A stretch of DNA of 64,000 nucleotides from Euzebya rosea (GTDB taxonomy: Bacteria > Actinomycetota > Nitriliruptoria > Euzebyales > Euzebyaceae). The notes beneath the pieces are model-generated. The model saw only the letters and a program-made list of their open reading frames with translations. It ran no database searches and had not been told where the DNA came from. Below are positions 16,370 through 24,410 of this stretch, piece after piece. Where the stretch lies: NCBI RefSeq assembly GCF_003073135.1, contig NZ_PGDQ01000011.1, positions 124,001 through 188,000 on the forward strand. The letters are read 5' to 3'. Position 1 is the stretch's first letter. Each line of letters begins with the position of its first letter. Position numbers and translations under genes: made by a program.

Positions 16370-18198
16370 AACGACGACCCTAGTCCGTGGGCGGCCAGGA
16401 AGGGCGGTGGATCGTCGACGAGCTGGTCCCTGGTGCTGGCGTGCCCGACGGCCGCCAGCTCGCCGATGGCGGCGAAGTCGAGCAGTCCGAACCCCTCCAC
16501 GGGCGGCCGCAGGTACCAGTCGAACCGGCCTGCCGCGTCCTTCGTCGTCGCGGTGTTGGTGATCGATATCGATCGCAGCAACGTCTCGGCCAGCCGCGGG
16601 GCCGACACGCCCTGGGACCGGGGCGAGACCCGTTGCCACAGCGACCCCCATCCGGACAGGCTGTAGTCGAACGGCGGCACGACCCAGTCGGGGTCCGCGC
16701 TGCCCACGTCGACGGCGATGACCCGTTCGATCCCGGGCATGGCGCGCATCCGTGCCGTGGGGAGGTTGTCGATGAGCCCGCCGTCGACGAGCACGTCGCC
16801 GTCGTGGAAGACCGGGGGCAGGAGCCCGGGGATGGCGGTGCTGGCGCGCACGGCGTGCATCAGCGACCCGGACGCGTGGACCTCCGCCCGGCCCTCCGAC
16901 AGGTTGGCCGAATGGCACGTGAAGGGGATCCACAGGTCCTCGATGGCGGTGCGGCCGAAGAGCGTGCGCATGGAGTTGGTCCAGTTGCGCCCGCTGGTCA
17001 GGGCGTGGACGGGCAACGTGTAGTCGATGCGGTCGATCGCGGCCCGTGCCCGTTCGGTGATCGCATCGGCGTCGTGGCCCATCGCCAGCAGGCCGGCCAC
17101 GATCGCCCCGCCGCTGACCGCGGTCACGGCATCGATGGGAACCCGGGCCTCCGCCAGCGCCCGGATGACCCCGATGTGGGCCAGGGCACGGGCACCCCCG
17201 CCGCTGAGCACCAGCCCGACGCCGTGCCCGGTGAGCAGCCGCGCGACCCGCAGGTAGTCCTCCTCCGACCCGCGCCTGGCGTGATAGCAGGCGCGCAGGT
17301 CCCGCGAGGTCGTCCACCGCGACGTCAGTCGTGGCCGAGACGCCCCGGCCGGGTGGATCAGCAGGACGGCTCGTTGGGAGTGTCGGCTGCCCGGGTCCTC
17401 GGCCAACCACCGCTCGATCGGCCCGGGTTCGGGCGGGGACTCGGCGGCACCGAGGACCAGGACCAGGTCGGCCTGCCGAAGGCAGCGCTTCGTCCAGGGC
17501 GTCAGCTGCGGGTCGGCCTCGTAGCAGACGGTCGCCTCGGTGGCCTCCTGCTCGTTGAGCCACAGGACCAGGTCGTCGTTGCGAGGGTCCTGGCGGGTGA
17601 TCGAGGCGATCCCGGTCGACCCGAGCTGTGCGTCGACCCGTTCCCGGTCGAGGTGGGCGGTGGGACCCAACGTGGACAGGGCGCGGACGAGGGCCTCGCC
17701 GACGTCGCGCTGCGGCACGGTTGCCTCGGCCGGGACGAGGGCCACCACCAACCCCGCGGGCCGATCGGCGTCGTCGGACCCGGTGCGCAGCCTCGTGATG
17801 ATCGGCGCCGCGAAGTGCTGGACCATCGCCTCGGGGTGACGCCGGAGCAGCGCGCCGAAGGCCTCCCTGGACAGTCGCGCGACCAGCGTGTCGCGCAGCG
17901 CCTGCACCGTTGCGGTCCTGGGCTCGCCCGTCAGCAGCCCGAGCTCGCCCACCGTCTGGCCGCGTCCCGAGGAGATGCGGTTGGGAGTGTCGTCCCCTGC
18001 TGGGCTGATCCCCAGCCGACCGCTGACGATCACGTACAGCGCGTCGGGTTCCTCGCCGGCCGCCATCACGATGTCCCCGCTGGCAAGCGGCACGAGCTCG
18101 AGCTCGGTGACCACCTCGTCGAGGACCCCGGGGGCGAGCCCGCCGAAGACCCCGGTCCTGCGCAGGAGTTCGTGCAGGCGGCCCGTCGGCTCGGTCAT
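16366..18198 (-). CDS. cNMP-binding patatin-like phospholipase (NTE family)
   Basis: 610 residues. The N-terminal cyclic-nucleotide-binding domain (about 10-130) has an intact phosphate-binding cassette 'GELGLLTGEPRTATV' with R95. A middle region (150-320) resembles the linker in neuropathy-target-esterase-like proteins. The C-terminal patatin domain has the oxyanion loop 'SGGGARALAHIG' (332-343), nucleophile S362 ('AVSGGA', Ala for the first Gly of GxSxG) and D472 of the catalytic dyad ('DGGLIDNLP'). Such enzymes hydrolyse lysophospholipids at membranes and may be switched by cAMP or cGMP. ATGA overlap with the upstream gene and GTGA with the P450 mark translational coupling. Confidence 0.92.
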   Translation of the reverse strand: MTEPTGRLHELLRRTGVFGGLAPGVLDEVVTELELVPLASGDIVMAAGEEPDALYVIVSGRLGISPAGDDTPNRISSGRGQTVGELGLLTGEPRTATVQALRDTLVARLSREAFGALLRRHPEAMVQHFAAPIITRLRTGSDDADRPAGLVVALVPAEATVPQRDVGEALVRALSTLGPTAHLDRERVDAQLGSTGIASITRQDPRNDDLVLWLNEQEATEATVCYEADPQLTPWTKRCLRQADLVLVLGAAESPPEPGPIERWLAEDPGSRHSQRAVLLIHPAGASRPRLTSRWTTSRDLRACYHARRGSEEDYLRVARLLTGHGVGLVLSGGGARALAHIGVIRALAEARVPIDAVTAVSGGAIVAGLLAMGHDADAITERARAAIDRIDYTLPVHALTSGRNWTNSMRTLFGRTAIEDLWIPFTCHSANLSEGRAEVHASGSLMHAVRASTAIPGLLPPVFHDGDVLVDGGLIDNLPTARMRAMPGIERVIAVDVGSADPDWVVPPFDYSLSGWGSLWQRVSPRSQGVSAPRLAETLLRSISITNTATTKDAAGRFDWYLRPPVEGFGLLDFAAIGELAAVGHASTRDQLVDDPPPFLAAHGLGSSL

Positions 18199-19316
18199 GC
18201 CGAGGAGGTGGCCTGGTGGTAGAGCGAGGTCACCTTGGCGGCCACGACACGGGAGAGGTTGAGGAACAGCCGTGCGGCGATCGCCGGCTGCTCCTCCATC
18301 AGCGACATGACGGCCTTCTCGTTGAGGCTGAGCACCTTGGCGTCATCGGACGCGGCGTACACGTCCGACAGCCGCTCACCGTGCAGCAGGAACGCCAGCT
18401 CCCCCAGCACGTCACCCCTGGAGGCCACCGCCACGACGCGGTCGCCCTCCCGCACCTCCAGCAGGCCCGCCAGCACGATGAACATGGTGCGATCCACCGC
18501 GCGTTTCTGGATCACCAGGTCGTCCTTCTCGCAGGTGATCACGAAGCTGCGTTGCATGATCTGGTTGACCGCGTCGTCGGAGAGCCCCTCGAAGATGGTC
18601 GTGGTCTCCTCGTGGCTCTCCGCCAGCAGGCCGAAGGTCCGGGCCCAGTCCGCGGCGGCGTCCCCGGGGACGGGCTGGACCGTGGGTGCGGCGGGGAGCA
18701 GGGCCAGGATGTCCGTCGGTGGGTCGGGCCGGAAGTCCTCGCCCGAGAACTGCAGGAGGGGTGAGCCGATGGCGCGGAAGTGCGCCAGGTCCTCCACGAC
18801 GACGACGAGCGGGACCAGCAGGCCCATCATGATGTCGTTGTACGTCGTGGCGTAGGTGCGGTAGCCGATCATCGTGTAGAGGTTCAGCAGATGCGGCTGG
18901 CAGTCACAGAAGGTCAGCCGAGCCCCCTGCTCGATGGAGAACCGGGCGATGTGGGCGAAGAACTCGACGGGGACCATCGACCCCCGGTACTCCTTGCGCA
19001 CCATCAGCCGGGAGAAGACCACCATCTCCTCGTCGGCCACCACCGGGCGGAAGTGGTCGAACTGGTAGGTCTCCTCGAACTCGTCGGGGAACGGGGCATC
19101 CCCACCCCAGTGGATCCGCAGGGTGCCGGCGAGCTCGCCGTCGACGGTCGCGTAGAGGATCCGTGCGGTGTCGTCGTTGGCGTCGGTGAGCACCCGCCGG
19201 TCGTGGTCGACGGCCGGGCTCTCGAGGTTCATCTCGCGGTTGTAGATGTCGTACCGCAGCCGGTACACCGCCTCGCGCTCGGACTCGGTCTCGGCATACC
19301 TGACCTGGATGTCCAC
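18195..19316 (-). CDS. N-acyl-amino-acid-synthase-like GNAT (FeeM type) fused to cNMP-binding domain
   Basis: 373 residues from GTG 19316, with GGGAGG five bases away. Residues 5-175 fit the autoinducer-synthase/FeeM branch of GNAT folds: 'VYRLRYDIYNREMN', 'ELAGTLRI', 'VVFSRLMVRKEYRG' and 'YTMIGYRTY'. Relatives join a fatty acyl-ACP to an amino acid or homoserine lactone. Residues 240-360 are a cyclic-nucleotide-binding domain with 'GELAFLLHGERLSDVYA' (R315 as the phosphate-binding arginine). First gene of the operon. A perfect 12-bp palindrome lies 20 bases upstream. The acyl-transfer reaction is inferred from the fold. Confidence 0.82.
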   Translation of the reverse strand: MDIQVRYAETESEREAVYRLRYDIYNREMNLESPAVDHDRRVLTDANDDTARILYATVDGELAGTLRIHWGGDAPFPDEFEETYQFDHFRPVVADEEMVVFSRLMVRKEYRGSMVPVEFFAHIARFSIEQGARLTFCDCQPHLLNLYTMIGYRTYATTYNDIMMGLLVPLVVVVEDLAHFRAIGSPLLQFSGEDFRPDPPTDILALLPAAPTVQPVPGDAAADWARTFGLLAESHEETTTIFEGLSDDAVNQIMQRSFVITCEKDDLVIQKRAVDRTMFIVLAGLLEVREGDRVVAVASRGDVLGELAFLLHGERLSDVYAASDDAKVLSLNEKAVMSLMEEQPAIAARLFLNLSRVVAAKVTSLYHQATSSA

Positions 19317-19335
19317 AGCGGCCTCCCTCGTTCGG

Positions 19336-19347
19336 CCGTTCGAACGG
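19336..19347. promoter_or_regulatory. Perfect 12-bp palindrome before the acyltransferase operon
   Basis: CCGTTCGAACGG reads identically on both strands and ends 20 bases before the GTG start of the cNMP-acyltransferase gene, in the 232-base divergent region shared with the small unknown gene at 19549. Its position fits an operator overlapping the promoter or leader. No regulator is identified. Confidence 0.4.
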
Positions 19348-19548
19348 TAACCCTCCGGTCCTCGGCCGTGCCGGCGGAACGGAGAAGTGGCCGACCGCCA
19401 ATCGAAGTGAAGCTGAGAAGTCAGATCGTCCCCCTGCGCGAACAACTGCATGCCTCGTGTCGGTCGATGCCGATTTCGGCGGACACTTCGCAACTCCGCG
19501 AGGGGCGGCGGGTCGTAGCGACGTTCACCCAACGCGACAGGAGACGAC

Positions 19549-19794
19549 ATGACCGCCACGACGACGATGCACGGGATCACCCGGGTCCTCCGGACCGCCT
19601 CGGTCCGCGACCCCCTCCACGCCATCGGCGGTGGCGGACGGGTCTTCGTGCAGGTCGGCCACGCCTGGTGGTTCGCCGGGTTCCTCATCGCCCCCGTCGA
19701 GCTGGGCGAACGCCTGCGGTACGTCTCCGACGACATGGTGACGGTCAGCGCGGTCGTGGTGTCGATCGAGGAGTGGGACACCACGGCCGCCTGA
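19549..19794 (+). CDS. 81-residue protein of unknown function, paralogue B
   Basis: The same length as the product at 587-832 and alignable to it without gaps (about 29 of 81 identical). AGGAGA precedes the ATG by six bases. Trp and Gly are frequent in the middle ('GGGGRVFVQVGHAWWFAGF'), and the protein ends in a VSAVVVS strand and an acidic tail. No membrane segment or signal peptide. Divergent from the acyltransferase-lipase-P450 operon. A motif similar to one in the other copy lies exactly 51 bases before the ATG. Confidence 0.75.
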   Translation: MTATTTMHGITRVLRTASVRDPLHAIGGGGRVFVQVGHAWWFAGFLIAPVELGERLRYVSDDMVTVSAVVVSIEEWDTTAA

Positions 19795-19842
19795 CCGGCC
19801 CCGACACGGGGCCGGTCATGCCCGTGGGCACTGACTCCGCGG

Positions 19843-20682
19843 TCAGCGCGACGCGAGGACGTGCCGGTGGGTGTCGACGTGGTGGCGGAAGGCCGTCACC
19901 TTCCCGTCCTCCACCGTCCACAGGTGCACCTCGCACGGGTCGCTCAGGTCCTGGCCCGAGACGCGGTCGGTGGCCTCGACGTCGATGACGGCAGCCACCT
20001 GGTCGCCGGATGCCAGCATCGTGCGGACCTCGAACCGGGTGATGTCCAGCCGTTCGGCGACGACGCCGAAGAACGCGGCGACGACGTCACGTCCCGTGCC
20101 CGGACGCAACCACGGGACACCGAAGTCCAGCAGCCCCTCCTCCCAGACGACATCGGGGGCCATCAGGTCGAGGATCGCCGGGACGTCCTGTGCGCCGAAC
20201 GCCTCGTAGATGGCCTGGACGGTCTCCAGCACTCCCTCGGCGGGTGCAAGGCCGATCTGGGACATCAACGTGCTGGTGTCGGTCACCCCCCAGTGCTCGA
20301 CGGCGAGGCCGTCCTCCATCCGGACGATGTCGAGGGCGTCGAAGTGGACCTTCCGACCGGTCGGCGGGATGCCCCACAGCGGTTCGGTGTGGGTGCCGGT
20401 GACGGTGATCCGACCGGCGACACGGTCGCCGTCGGACAGGACGTCGTGCACGTGGAAGGCCACGTCGGGCATGCCCGCCCACATCGTCTCCGCCCAGTCG
20501 ATGACGCCCTGCCGTCCGGTCGTGGAGATGCCAGGCGGCCCCTGCTCGTGTTCGACGTAGTCGGGTGCGACGATCTCGCGCATCGCGCCGGTGTCGTGAC
20601 GGTTGAAGGCGTCGTAGAAGGCGAGGAAGGCCTTGCGGTTCTCCTCCGCCCTGTGCTCCGCCGAGTGTGCTGTCGGGGTCAT
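19843..20682 (-). CDS. Two-domain SnoaL-like (NTF2-fold) protein
   Basis: 279 residues made of two SnoaL-like domains. The first (about 8-145) contains 'FYDAFNRHDTGAMREIVAPDYVEHE' and 'VTGTHTEPLWGIPPTGRKVHF', as in polyketide-cyclase-like ester cyclases. The second (about 150-279) contains 'IYEAFGAQDVPAILDLMAPDVVWEE' and 'VHLWTVEDGKVTAFRHHVDT'. ATG 20682 has GGGAG seven bases upstream; upstream in-frame codons are not protein-like. The ligand is unknown. Divergent from the LuxR regulator. Confidence 0.88.
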   Translation of the reverse strand: MTPTAHSAEHRAEENRKAFLAFYDAFNRHDTGAMREIVAPDYVEHEQGPPGISTTGRQGVIDWAETMWAGMPDVAFHVHDVLSDGDRVAGRITVTGTHTEPLWGIPPTGRKVHFDALDIVRMEDGLAVEHWGVTDTSTLMSQIGLAPAEGVLETVQAIYEAFGAQDVPAILDLMAPDVVWEEGLLDFGVPWLRPGTGRDVVAAFFGVVAERLDITRFEVRTMLASGDQVAAVIDVEATDRVSGQDLSDPCEVHLWTVEDGKVTAFRHHVDTHRHVLASR

Positions 20683-20812
20683 GGCGGATCTCCCATCCGA
20701 AGGCCAGCTGGGTTGCTGACCCATCCATGCTGCGCCCGCACCGCGGGGGGATCAAGCAGAACGTGTCGGGTTCCGTTGACCGCCCCGAGGAGCCGGGCGC
20801 ATCCTCGCTACG

Positions 20813-22540
20813 GTGCCTCCGATCACGGGCGACGGGCTGGCCCCGACCGGTTCGCCGGGCGGGCCGGATCAGCTCGCGCCCAGCTGGTCATCGGTCGTCG
20901 ACACCCTGGCGCCGGCCGCCGAGGCGGGGACGCTGTCGGGCGTCGAGCTGGACGACCTCGCCGACGCCGCCCACCTCGTCGGACGCAACGACCTCCACCA
21001 CCGAGCACGCGAGCGGGCCATCGACACCCACCTCGAGGAGGGCGATCCCCGCCGGGCGGCAAGGTCGGCGTTCTGGCTCGGGACGGTGCTGGCACAGGGG
21101 GGCGAGCCGGCACGCGCGAACGGCTGGCTGTCCCGGGCTGCACGGTTGCTCGCGGACCAGCCGGAGGCCGTCGAGCACGGGTACCTGCTGCTGCCGCGGG
21201 GCCTGATGGCCCTCGGCAGCCGCGACGCCGACACGGCGATGGAGTGCTTCGGCCGCGCCGTCGCGCTGGCCGACAACCGCGCCCACGACCGCGCCCACAA
21301 CCGCGCCGACGACCGCGCCGACGATCCCGCTGGCGACAGGACGACCCTCGACCGGGCGATCGTCGACCTGGCGACCCTCGGCAGGCTGGGCCTCGGACAG
21401 GCATGGCTGCTGCGGGGCGAGGTCGACGACGGCGTGGCGCTGCTGGACGAGGCCATGCTCGCGGTGACCGCCGGCGAGGTCGGCCCGCTCGTCACCGGCA
21501 TCGTGTACTGCGCCACCATTGCCTGCTGCCGGGACATCGCCGATGTGGCCCGGGCCCGCGAGTGGACGGCGGCCCTGGCCTCGTGGTGCGCCGACCACCC
21601 AGACATGGTCCCCTTCCGTGGACAGTGCCTCGTCCACCGGTCGGAGATCCTCCAGCACCAGGGCGACTGGCCGGCCGCCGTGTCGGCGGCACACGAGGCC
21701 TGCGTCCACCTGGCCGGGCCACCACCCCAGCCGGCCGTTGGTGACGCCCACCACCAGCAGGCCGAGCTCGACCTACTCCGCGGACGCGACGACGAGGCGG
21801 AGGAGGGCTACCAGCGCGCCAGCCAGCACGGGCGGGCCGTCCAGCCCGGCCTCGCGCTGCTGCGCCTTGCACAGGGTCAACCGGAGGCGGCGGCGGGGTC
21901 GCTGCGCCGGTCGCTGGAGGAGGTCGACGGGCCGGTCCTGCGTGTCCCGCTGCTGGCTGCCAGCGCGGAGGTGGCGCTCGCCCGCGATCGCGTGGCGGAG
22001 GCGCGAGCGTTCGCCGACGAGCTGGACGCCACCGCCGGCCGCGTCGGCACGCCGGTGGCGTCCGCGGTGGCCGCCGGGGTCCGGGGGGTCGTGCTGCTGG
22101 CCGATGACGATGCCGCGTCCGCCCTCGGCTGGCTGCGCCGGGCGTGGGCGTACTGGCACGAGGTGGACGATCCGTTCGAGGAGGCCCGCGTCCGGGTCGG
22201 CATCGGACAGGCCTGCCGGGCCCTGGGCGACGAGGACGGCTGCCGGCTGGAGCTCGACGCGGCACGGCAGGTGATGGAGGCGCTGGGCGCGACGACCGAG
22301 TTGGCGCGGATCGAGCGGCTGGCGACGACCAGCGCTGCGGAGCATCCGGGTGGCCTGTCGGACCGCGAGGTCGAGGTGCTGCAGCTCGTGGCGGGCGGGG
22401 CGAGCAACAAGGCCATCGCCGCCGAGCTGGTCATCAGCGAGCACACCGTCGCCCGCCACCTCCAGAACATCTACACCAAGCTCGGGGTCGACTCACGGAC
22501 CGCTGCAGCCGCGTTCGGGTACCAGCACGGGCTGGTCTGA
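20813..22540 (+). CDS. LuxR-family transcriptional regulator with TPR-like N-terminal region
   Basis: 575 residues. Residues 30-500 are Ala/Leu-rich helical pairs typical of TPR-like arrays; no ATP-binding loop of the LAL/MalT type is seen. The last 62 residues are a LuxR DNA-binding domain: 'LSDREVEVLQLVAGGASNKAIA', then 'SEHTVARHLQNIYTKLGV'. The GTG start at 20813 has GAGGAG 20 bases upstream, rather far, so the start is uncertain. It could control the downstream monooxygenase (146-base gap) or the divergent SnoaL gene; that is context only. Confidence 0.85.
   Translation: MPPITGDGLAPTGSPGGPDQLAPSWSSVVDTLAPAAEAGTLSGVELDDLADAAHLVGRNDLHHRARERAIDTHLEEGDPRRAARSAFWLGTVLAQGGEPARANGWLSRAARLLADQPEAVEHGYLLLPRGLMALGSRDADTAMECFGRAVALADNRAHDRAHNRADDRADDPAGDRTTLDRAIVDLATLGRLGLGQAWLLRGEVDDGVALLDEAMLAVTAGEVGPLVTGIVYCATIACCRDIADVARAREWTAALASWCADHPDMVPFRGQCLVHRSEILQHQGDWPAAVSAAHEACVHLAGPPPQPAVGDAHHQQAELDLLRGRDDEAEEGYQRASQHGRAVQPGLALLRLAQGQPEAAAGSLRRSLEEVDGPVLRVPLLAASAEVALARDRVAEARAFADELDATAGRVGTPVASAVAAGVRGVVLLADDDAASALGWLRRAWAYWHEVDDPFEEARVRVGIGQACRALGDEDGCRLELDAARQVMEALGATTELARIERLATTSAAEHPGGLSDREVEVLQLVAGGASNKAIAAELVISEHTVARHLQNIYTKLGVDSRTAAAAFGYQHGLV
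21273..21332 (+). repeat. Five 12-bp tandem repeats inside the LuxR gene
   Basis: Near-identical 12-base units of the form ACRACCGCGCCN encode tetrapeptides such as HDRA, HNRA and DDRA. The unit is a multiple of three, so copy number can change without breaking the frame. It lies in a loop between TPR-like helices. Confidence 0.75.
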
Positions 22541-22560
22541 CCCGACGCCCTCCAACTTCC

Positions 22561-22582
22561 CGATGGTCAGGATCAACCATCG
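22561..22582. promoter_or_regulatory. Inverted repeat downstream of the LuxR gene
   Basis: CGATGGT (22561-22567) and ACCATCG (22576-22582) are exact complements around eight bases. It lies 20 bases after the LuxR stop and 104 bases before the monooxygenase start, so it may be a weak terminator or an operator for the downstream gene. Confidence 0.35.
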
Positions 22583-22685
22583 GTGCATGGTGCCTGGTTG
22601 GCTGATTCCGGCGACGCCGGGCACGCCGGCGATCCGTAGCGTCACGTCCATCAGCAGTCGGGACACATCGGATGGAGGGACCGTC

Positions 22686-23855
22686 ATGGACACCACGCAC
22701 GACGACACGACACGCATCGAGGACGGGCACGTCGAGGAGGGGCACGTCGAGACGATCGTCATCGGCGCCGGGCAGGCCGGCCTGTCGATGGGGTACCACC
22801 TGCAGCAGCTCGGCCGAACGTTCCTGATCCTCGATGCCCACCAGCGGGTCGGCGAGGCCTGGCGGCGGCGATGGGACTCGTTGCGGCTGTTCACCCCCGC
22901 CCGGTACGACGGGCTGGACGGCATGCCGTTCCCCGCCCCGCCCACGACGTTCCCGACCAAGGACGAGATGGCCGACTACCTGGAGGCCTACGCCGAACGG
23001 TTCGCCCTGCCGATCCACCTCGGCACGGTGGTCGACCACGTCGGACACATCGACGGCCGGTACGTCGTCCGCGCCGGCCGCCACCGGTGGACCGCCGACA
23101 ACGTGGTCGTGGCGATGTCGGGCTTCCAGCGTCCGCACGTCCCCGCGTTCGCCGAGCAGCTGGACGAACGGATCGTCCAGGTCCACTCCGCGTCCTACCG
23201 CGCACCCGACCAGGTCGGCACGGGGACGGTGCTCGTCGTCGGGGCCGGCAACTCCGGGTCGGAGGTCTGCATGGACCTGGCCCGCGCCGCCGACGGTCCG
23301 CGACGGATCGTCCTGGCCGGTCGTGACACCGGCCACATCCCCTTCCGCATCGAGAGCCCCTTCGGGCGAACCGTCGGCGTCAGGTTCGTGCTGCGCTTCG
23401 TCTTCCGGCGGATCCTGTCGGTGAACAGCCCGGTGGGTCGCCGCAAGCGGCCGGAGATCCTGTCGTCGGGCGGACCGCTGATCCGGGTCCGCAACCACGA
23501 GCTGGCTGCCGCAGGGGTGGAACGGGCTCCGCGGGTCGACGGGGTCGTCGACGGCCGCCCGCGGCTGGCCGACGGACGCATGCTCGACGTCGACGCCATC
23601 GTCTGGTGCACGGGCTTCGATCCGGTGTTCCCGTGGGTCGACCTTCCCGTCCACGGCGACCGTGAGCCGCGGCACACCAGCGGCGTGGCCGATGACCAGC
23701 CGGGCCTGTACTTCCTCGGCCTGCTGTTCCTCCACACGATGGCGTCGGAGATGATCCACGGCGTCGGCGCCGACGCCGCCCGGCTGGCCCGTCACCTGGA
23801 TCAGCGCATGCGGTCGCTGGCCGTCGACGACCGGCGAGTCGCGGCGACGGCCTGA
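22686..23855 (+). CDS. Flavin-containing monooxygenase (CzcO/YUC-like)
   Basis: 389 residues. Two Rossmann motifs, 'VIGAGQAGLSMG' (residues 25-36, FAD) and 'VVGAGNSGSEV' (184-194, NADPH), frame the protein. 'QRVGEAWRRRWDSLRLFTP' and 'MSGFQRPHVPAF' are typical of the CzcO/flavin monooxygenase branch, which oxygenates N or S atoms or ketones. The substrate is unknown. GGAGGG precedes the ATG. A short in-frame repeat gives 'GHVEEGHVE' near the N-terminus, probably tolerated slippage. Confidence 0.88.
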   Translation: MDTTHDDTTRIEDGHVEEGHVETIVIGAGQAGLSMGYHLQQLGRTFLILDAHQRVGEAWRRRWDSLRLFTPARYDGLDGMPFPAPPTTFPTKDEMADYLEAYAERFALPIHLGTVVDHVGHIDGRYVVRAGRHRWTADNVVVAMSGFQRPHVPAFAEQLDERIVQVHSASYRAPDQVGTGTVLVVGAGNSGSEVCMDLARAADGPRRIVLAGRDTGHIPFRIESPFGRTVGVRFVLRFVFRRILSVNSPVGRRKRPEILSSGGPLIRVRNHELAAAGVERAPRVDGVVDGRPRLADGRMLDVDAIVWCTGFDPVFPWVDLPVHGDREPRHTSGVADDQPGLYFLGLLFLHTMASEMIHGVGADAARLARHLDQRMRSLAVDDRRVAATA

Positions 23856-23969
23856 CGCGCAGCCGGCTGGTCGAGGCAAACCTTCGCCGGGTGTCGAATC
23901 CGTCGGCTGGTGTTCGTCGTTGGTGGTGACGGCGCAGATGTCGTCACCACCGAACCAAGGGAGCACGCC

Positions 23970-24302
23970 ATGCCGAACTACCTGCTGACCTACAAGGGCG
24001 AGTCCACCGACACCGCCGACATGACCCCCGAGCAGCACGAGGCCGTGATGGCCGCGTGGGGCGAGTGGATCGGGCGAACCGGCGAAGCGCTGGTGGACGT
24101 CGGGTCACCGCTGGCGCAGTCCACGTCCGTTGTCGACGACGGCACCGACGGCACGGCCACGCCGCTGTCGGGCTACTCCATCATCAAGGCCGACGACATC
24201 GACGGCGCCAGGGCCCACGTGAAGGGGCACCCCTTCCTCAGCGAGGGCAGCGGCAACTTCGCCGTCGACATCTTCGAGATCGCGCCGATGCCGGAGATGT
24301 AG
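23970..24302 (+). CDS. YCII-related family protein
   Basis: 110 residues starting 'MPNYLLTYKGE', with 'GEWIGRTGEALVDVGSPLAQSTSV' and 'GYSIIKADDIDGARAHVKGHPFL', the usual pattern of YCII/DGPF proteins (ferredoxin-like fold). These often sit near ECF sigma factors in actinobacteria; none is seen here. AAGGGAG lies seven bases before the ATG. Confidence 0.88.
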   Translation: MPNYLLTYKGESTDTADMTPEQHEAVMAAWGEWIGRTGEALVDVGSPLAQSTSVVDDGTDGTATPLSGYSIIKADDIDGARAHVKGHPFLSEGSGNFAVDIFEIAPMPEM

Positions 24303-24410
24303 TCCCATCTCCTCGGTGGCGGCCGCTCGGACCCGGCGGGGGTCCGGGCGGTGTCGTCCGCTTGCGAAGTCGCGGTTGACCCGGCCGACGAACAGGAGGA
24401 CCGTGGCGAC

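Noticed and set aside
14054-16666. Plus-strand open frame of about 870 codons across the thioredoxin and P450 genes
   Set aside because: Arg/Gly/Pro/His-rich with no domain, and it spans two real genes on the other strand.
22434-24038. Minus-strand open frame of about 534 codons opposite the monooxygenase
   Set aside because: No family resemblance; the plus-strand product has two dinucleotide-binding motifs.
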